The notes under the pieces are model-generated. The model was not told the DNA's origin. It did no database searches and saw nothing but the letters and a program-made list of their open reading frames with translations. From contig JAEUGJ010000003.1 in NCBI GenBank assembly GCA_016775335.1, forward strand, positions 60,136-124,135: a stretch of DNA of 64,000 nucleotides, in the 5' to 3' direction. Both the position numbers and the translations under genes were made by a program. This DNA comes from Mogibacterium sp. (GTDB lineage: Bacteria > Bacillota > Clostridia > Peptostreptococcales > Anaerovoracaceae). The number at the start of each line of letters is the position of its first letter. The stretch's first letter is position 1. Positions 63,734-64,000 of the stretch are shown one piece after another.

Positions 63734-63762
63734 TTGACATATTACCTCCACTGCGTTATACT
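63734..63762 (+). promoter_or_regulatory. tRNA-Arg promoter
   Basis: TTGACA (63734-63739) and TATACT (63757-63762), 17-bp spacer, 15 nt before the tRNA. Confidence 0.75.
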
Positions 63763-63777
63763 AAATGAGTCGTTTGA

Positions 63778-63854
63778 GCGCCCATAGCTCAATTGGATAG
63801 AGTAGCACACTACGAATGTGAAGGTTCGGGGTTCGAGTCCCTGTGGGCGCACCA
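63778..63854 (+). tRNA. tRNA-Arg (anticodon ACG)
   Basis: A 77-nt cloverleaf with encoded CCA. Acceptor GCGCCCA pairs with TGGGCGC, D-arm GCTC/GAGT, anticodon loop CTACGAA (anticodon ACG, decoding CGU/C/A when A34 is deaminated), and T-arm GGGGTTCGAGTCCC. The first anticodon-stem pair appears to be a G-A mismatch. Confidence 0.93.
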
Positions 63855-63884
63855 AGCCGAGGCAGATGCCTCGGCTTTTTTATT
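63855..63884 (+). terminator. Terminator after tRNA-Arg
   Basis: AGCCGAGGC-AGAT-GCCTCGGCT followed by a T-run. Confidence 0.85.
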
Positions 63885-64000
63885 TTTTTGTTATTTGAGT
63901 CCAACGAACCGGACAGAACGAAGGCGGCAACAATCAACAACTATTTAATTATGTGAACTATGTTGTTAGCGTCGGGCTAAAATCGCCATTCCGGGTCGGG

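Overview
The window looks like a chromosome segment of an obligately anaerobic, amino-acid-fermenting member of the Clostridia/Eubacteriales, with moderate GC, classical -35/-10 promoters and strong Shine-Dalgarno sites. The best lineage guess is an Anaerovoracaceae (Family XIII)-like or Peptostreptococcaceae-like organism. That guess rests on a complete Stickland D-proline reductase locus with a selenocysteine gene, a stand-alone Bce-type detoxification module, and Fe-S-type PurF, HisZ/short HisG and YerC. It is an inference from gene content, not a phylogenetic placement.

Layout. 1-6.9 kb: an XRE regulator, an alpha/beta hydrolase, purF and small-molecule transporters (RarD, TRIC/UPF0126, ZIP, YitT), each mostly with its own promoter and terminator. 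7.0-16.4 kb: secreted surface proteins (one alone, then a tandem LRR/FIVAR pair) with lysine-rich C-termini, a patatin-like lipase and 1-pyrroline-5-carboxylate dehydrogenase. 16.6-22.1 kb: an ABC-F ATPase, an XRE/zinc-ribbon regulator, a DMT exporter, an orphan RelB-like antitoxin and an Na+-dependent NSS-family symporter. 22.2-28.4 kb: a leftward bceAB-bceRS-like module followed by a MATE pump. 28.4-37.2 kb: an uninterrupted eleven-gene histidine operon led by a TrpR-family regulator. 37.4-42.1 kb: an unknown membrane protein, fumarase, malic enzyme, a ~250-nt structured RNA with its own promoter and terminator, a small membrane protein and comFC. 42.1-52.7 kb: housekeeping genes (recD2, yhaM, nadE, dinB, a flavodoxin-like gene, pfkA, dnaE). 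53.2-63.6 kb: a TauE/SafE-like permease, a flavodoxin-like protein, an NlpC/P60 enzyme and the prd locus. The window closes with tRNA-Arg(ACG).

How the genes work together. The prd locus (prdC, prdA, a small protein, prdB with an in-frame UGA, prdD, prdE, and divergent prdF) encodes racemisation of L-proline and reductive ring cleavage of D-proline to 5-aminovalerate, with PrdC as the likely electron-transfer protein. P5C dehydrogenase, malic enzyme and fumarase fit an amino-acid/organic-acid fermenting metabolism.

Most notable observations: (1) the structured RNA between comFC and the malic enzyme gene, whose terminator lies only ~40 nt upstream of the malic enzyme start; (2) a stand-alone, highly conserved copy of the PrdA N-terminal domain next to prdF; (3) PrdD and PrdE forming a PrdA paralogue split exactly at the pyruvoyl cleavage site; (4) an AAATTGT-type motif shared by the prdF, prdC and TauE/SafE-permease promoters; (5) a candidate operator for the TrpR-like regulator at the his promoter; (6) an Asp-to-Asn change in the PfkA GGDGS motif.
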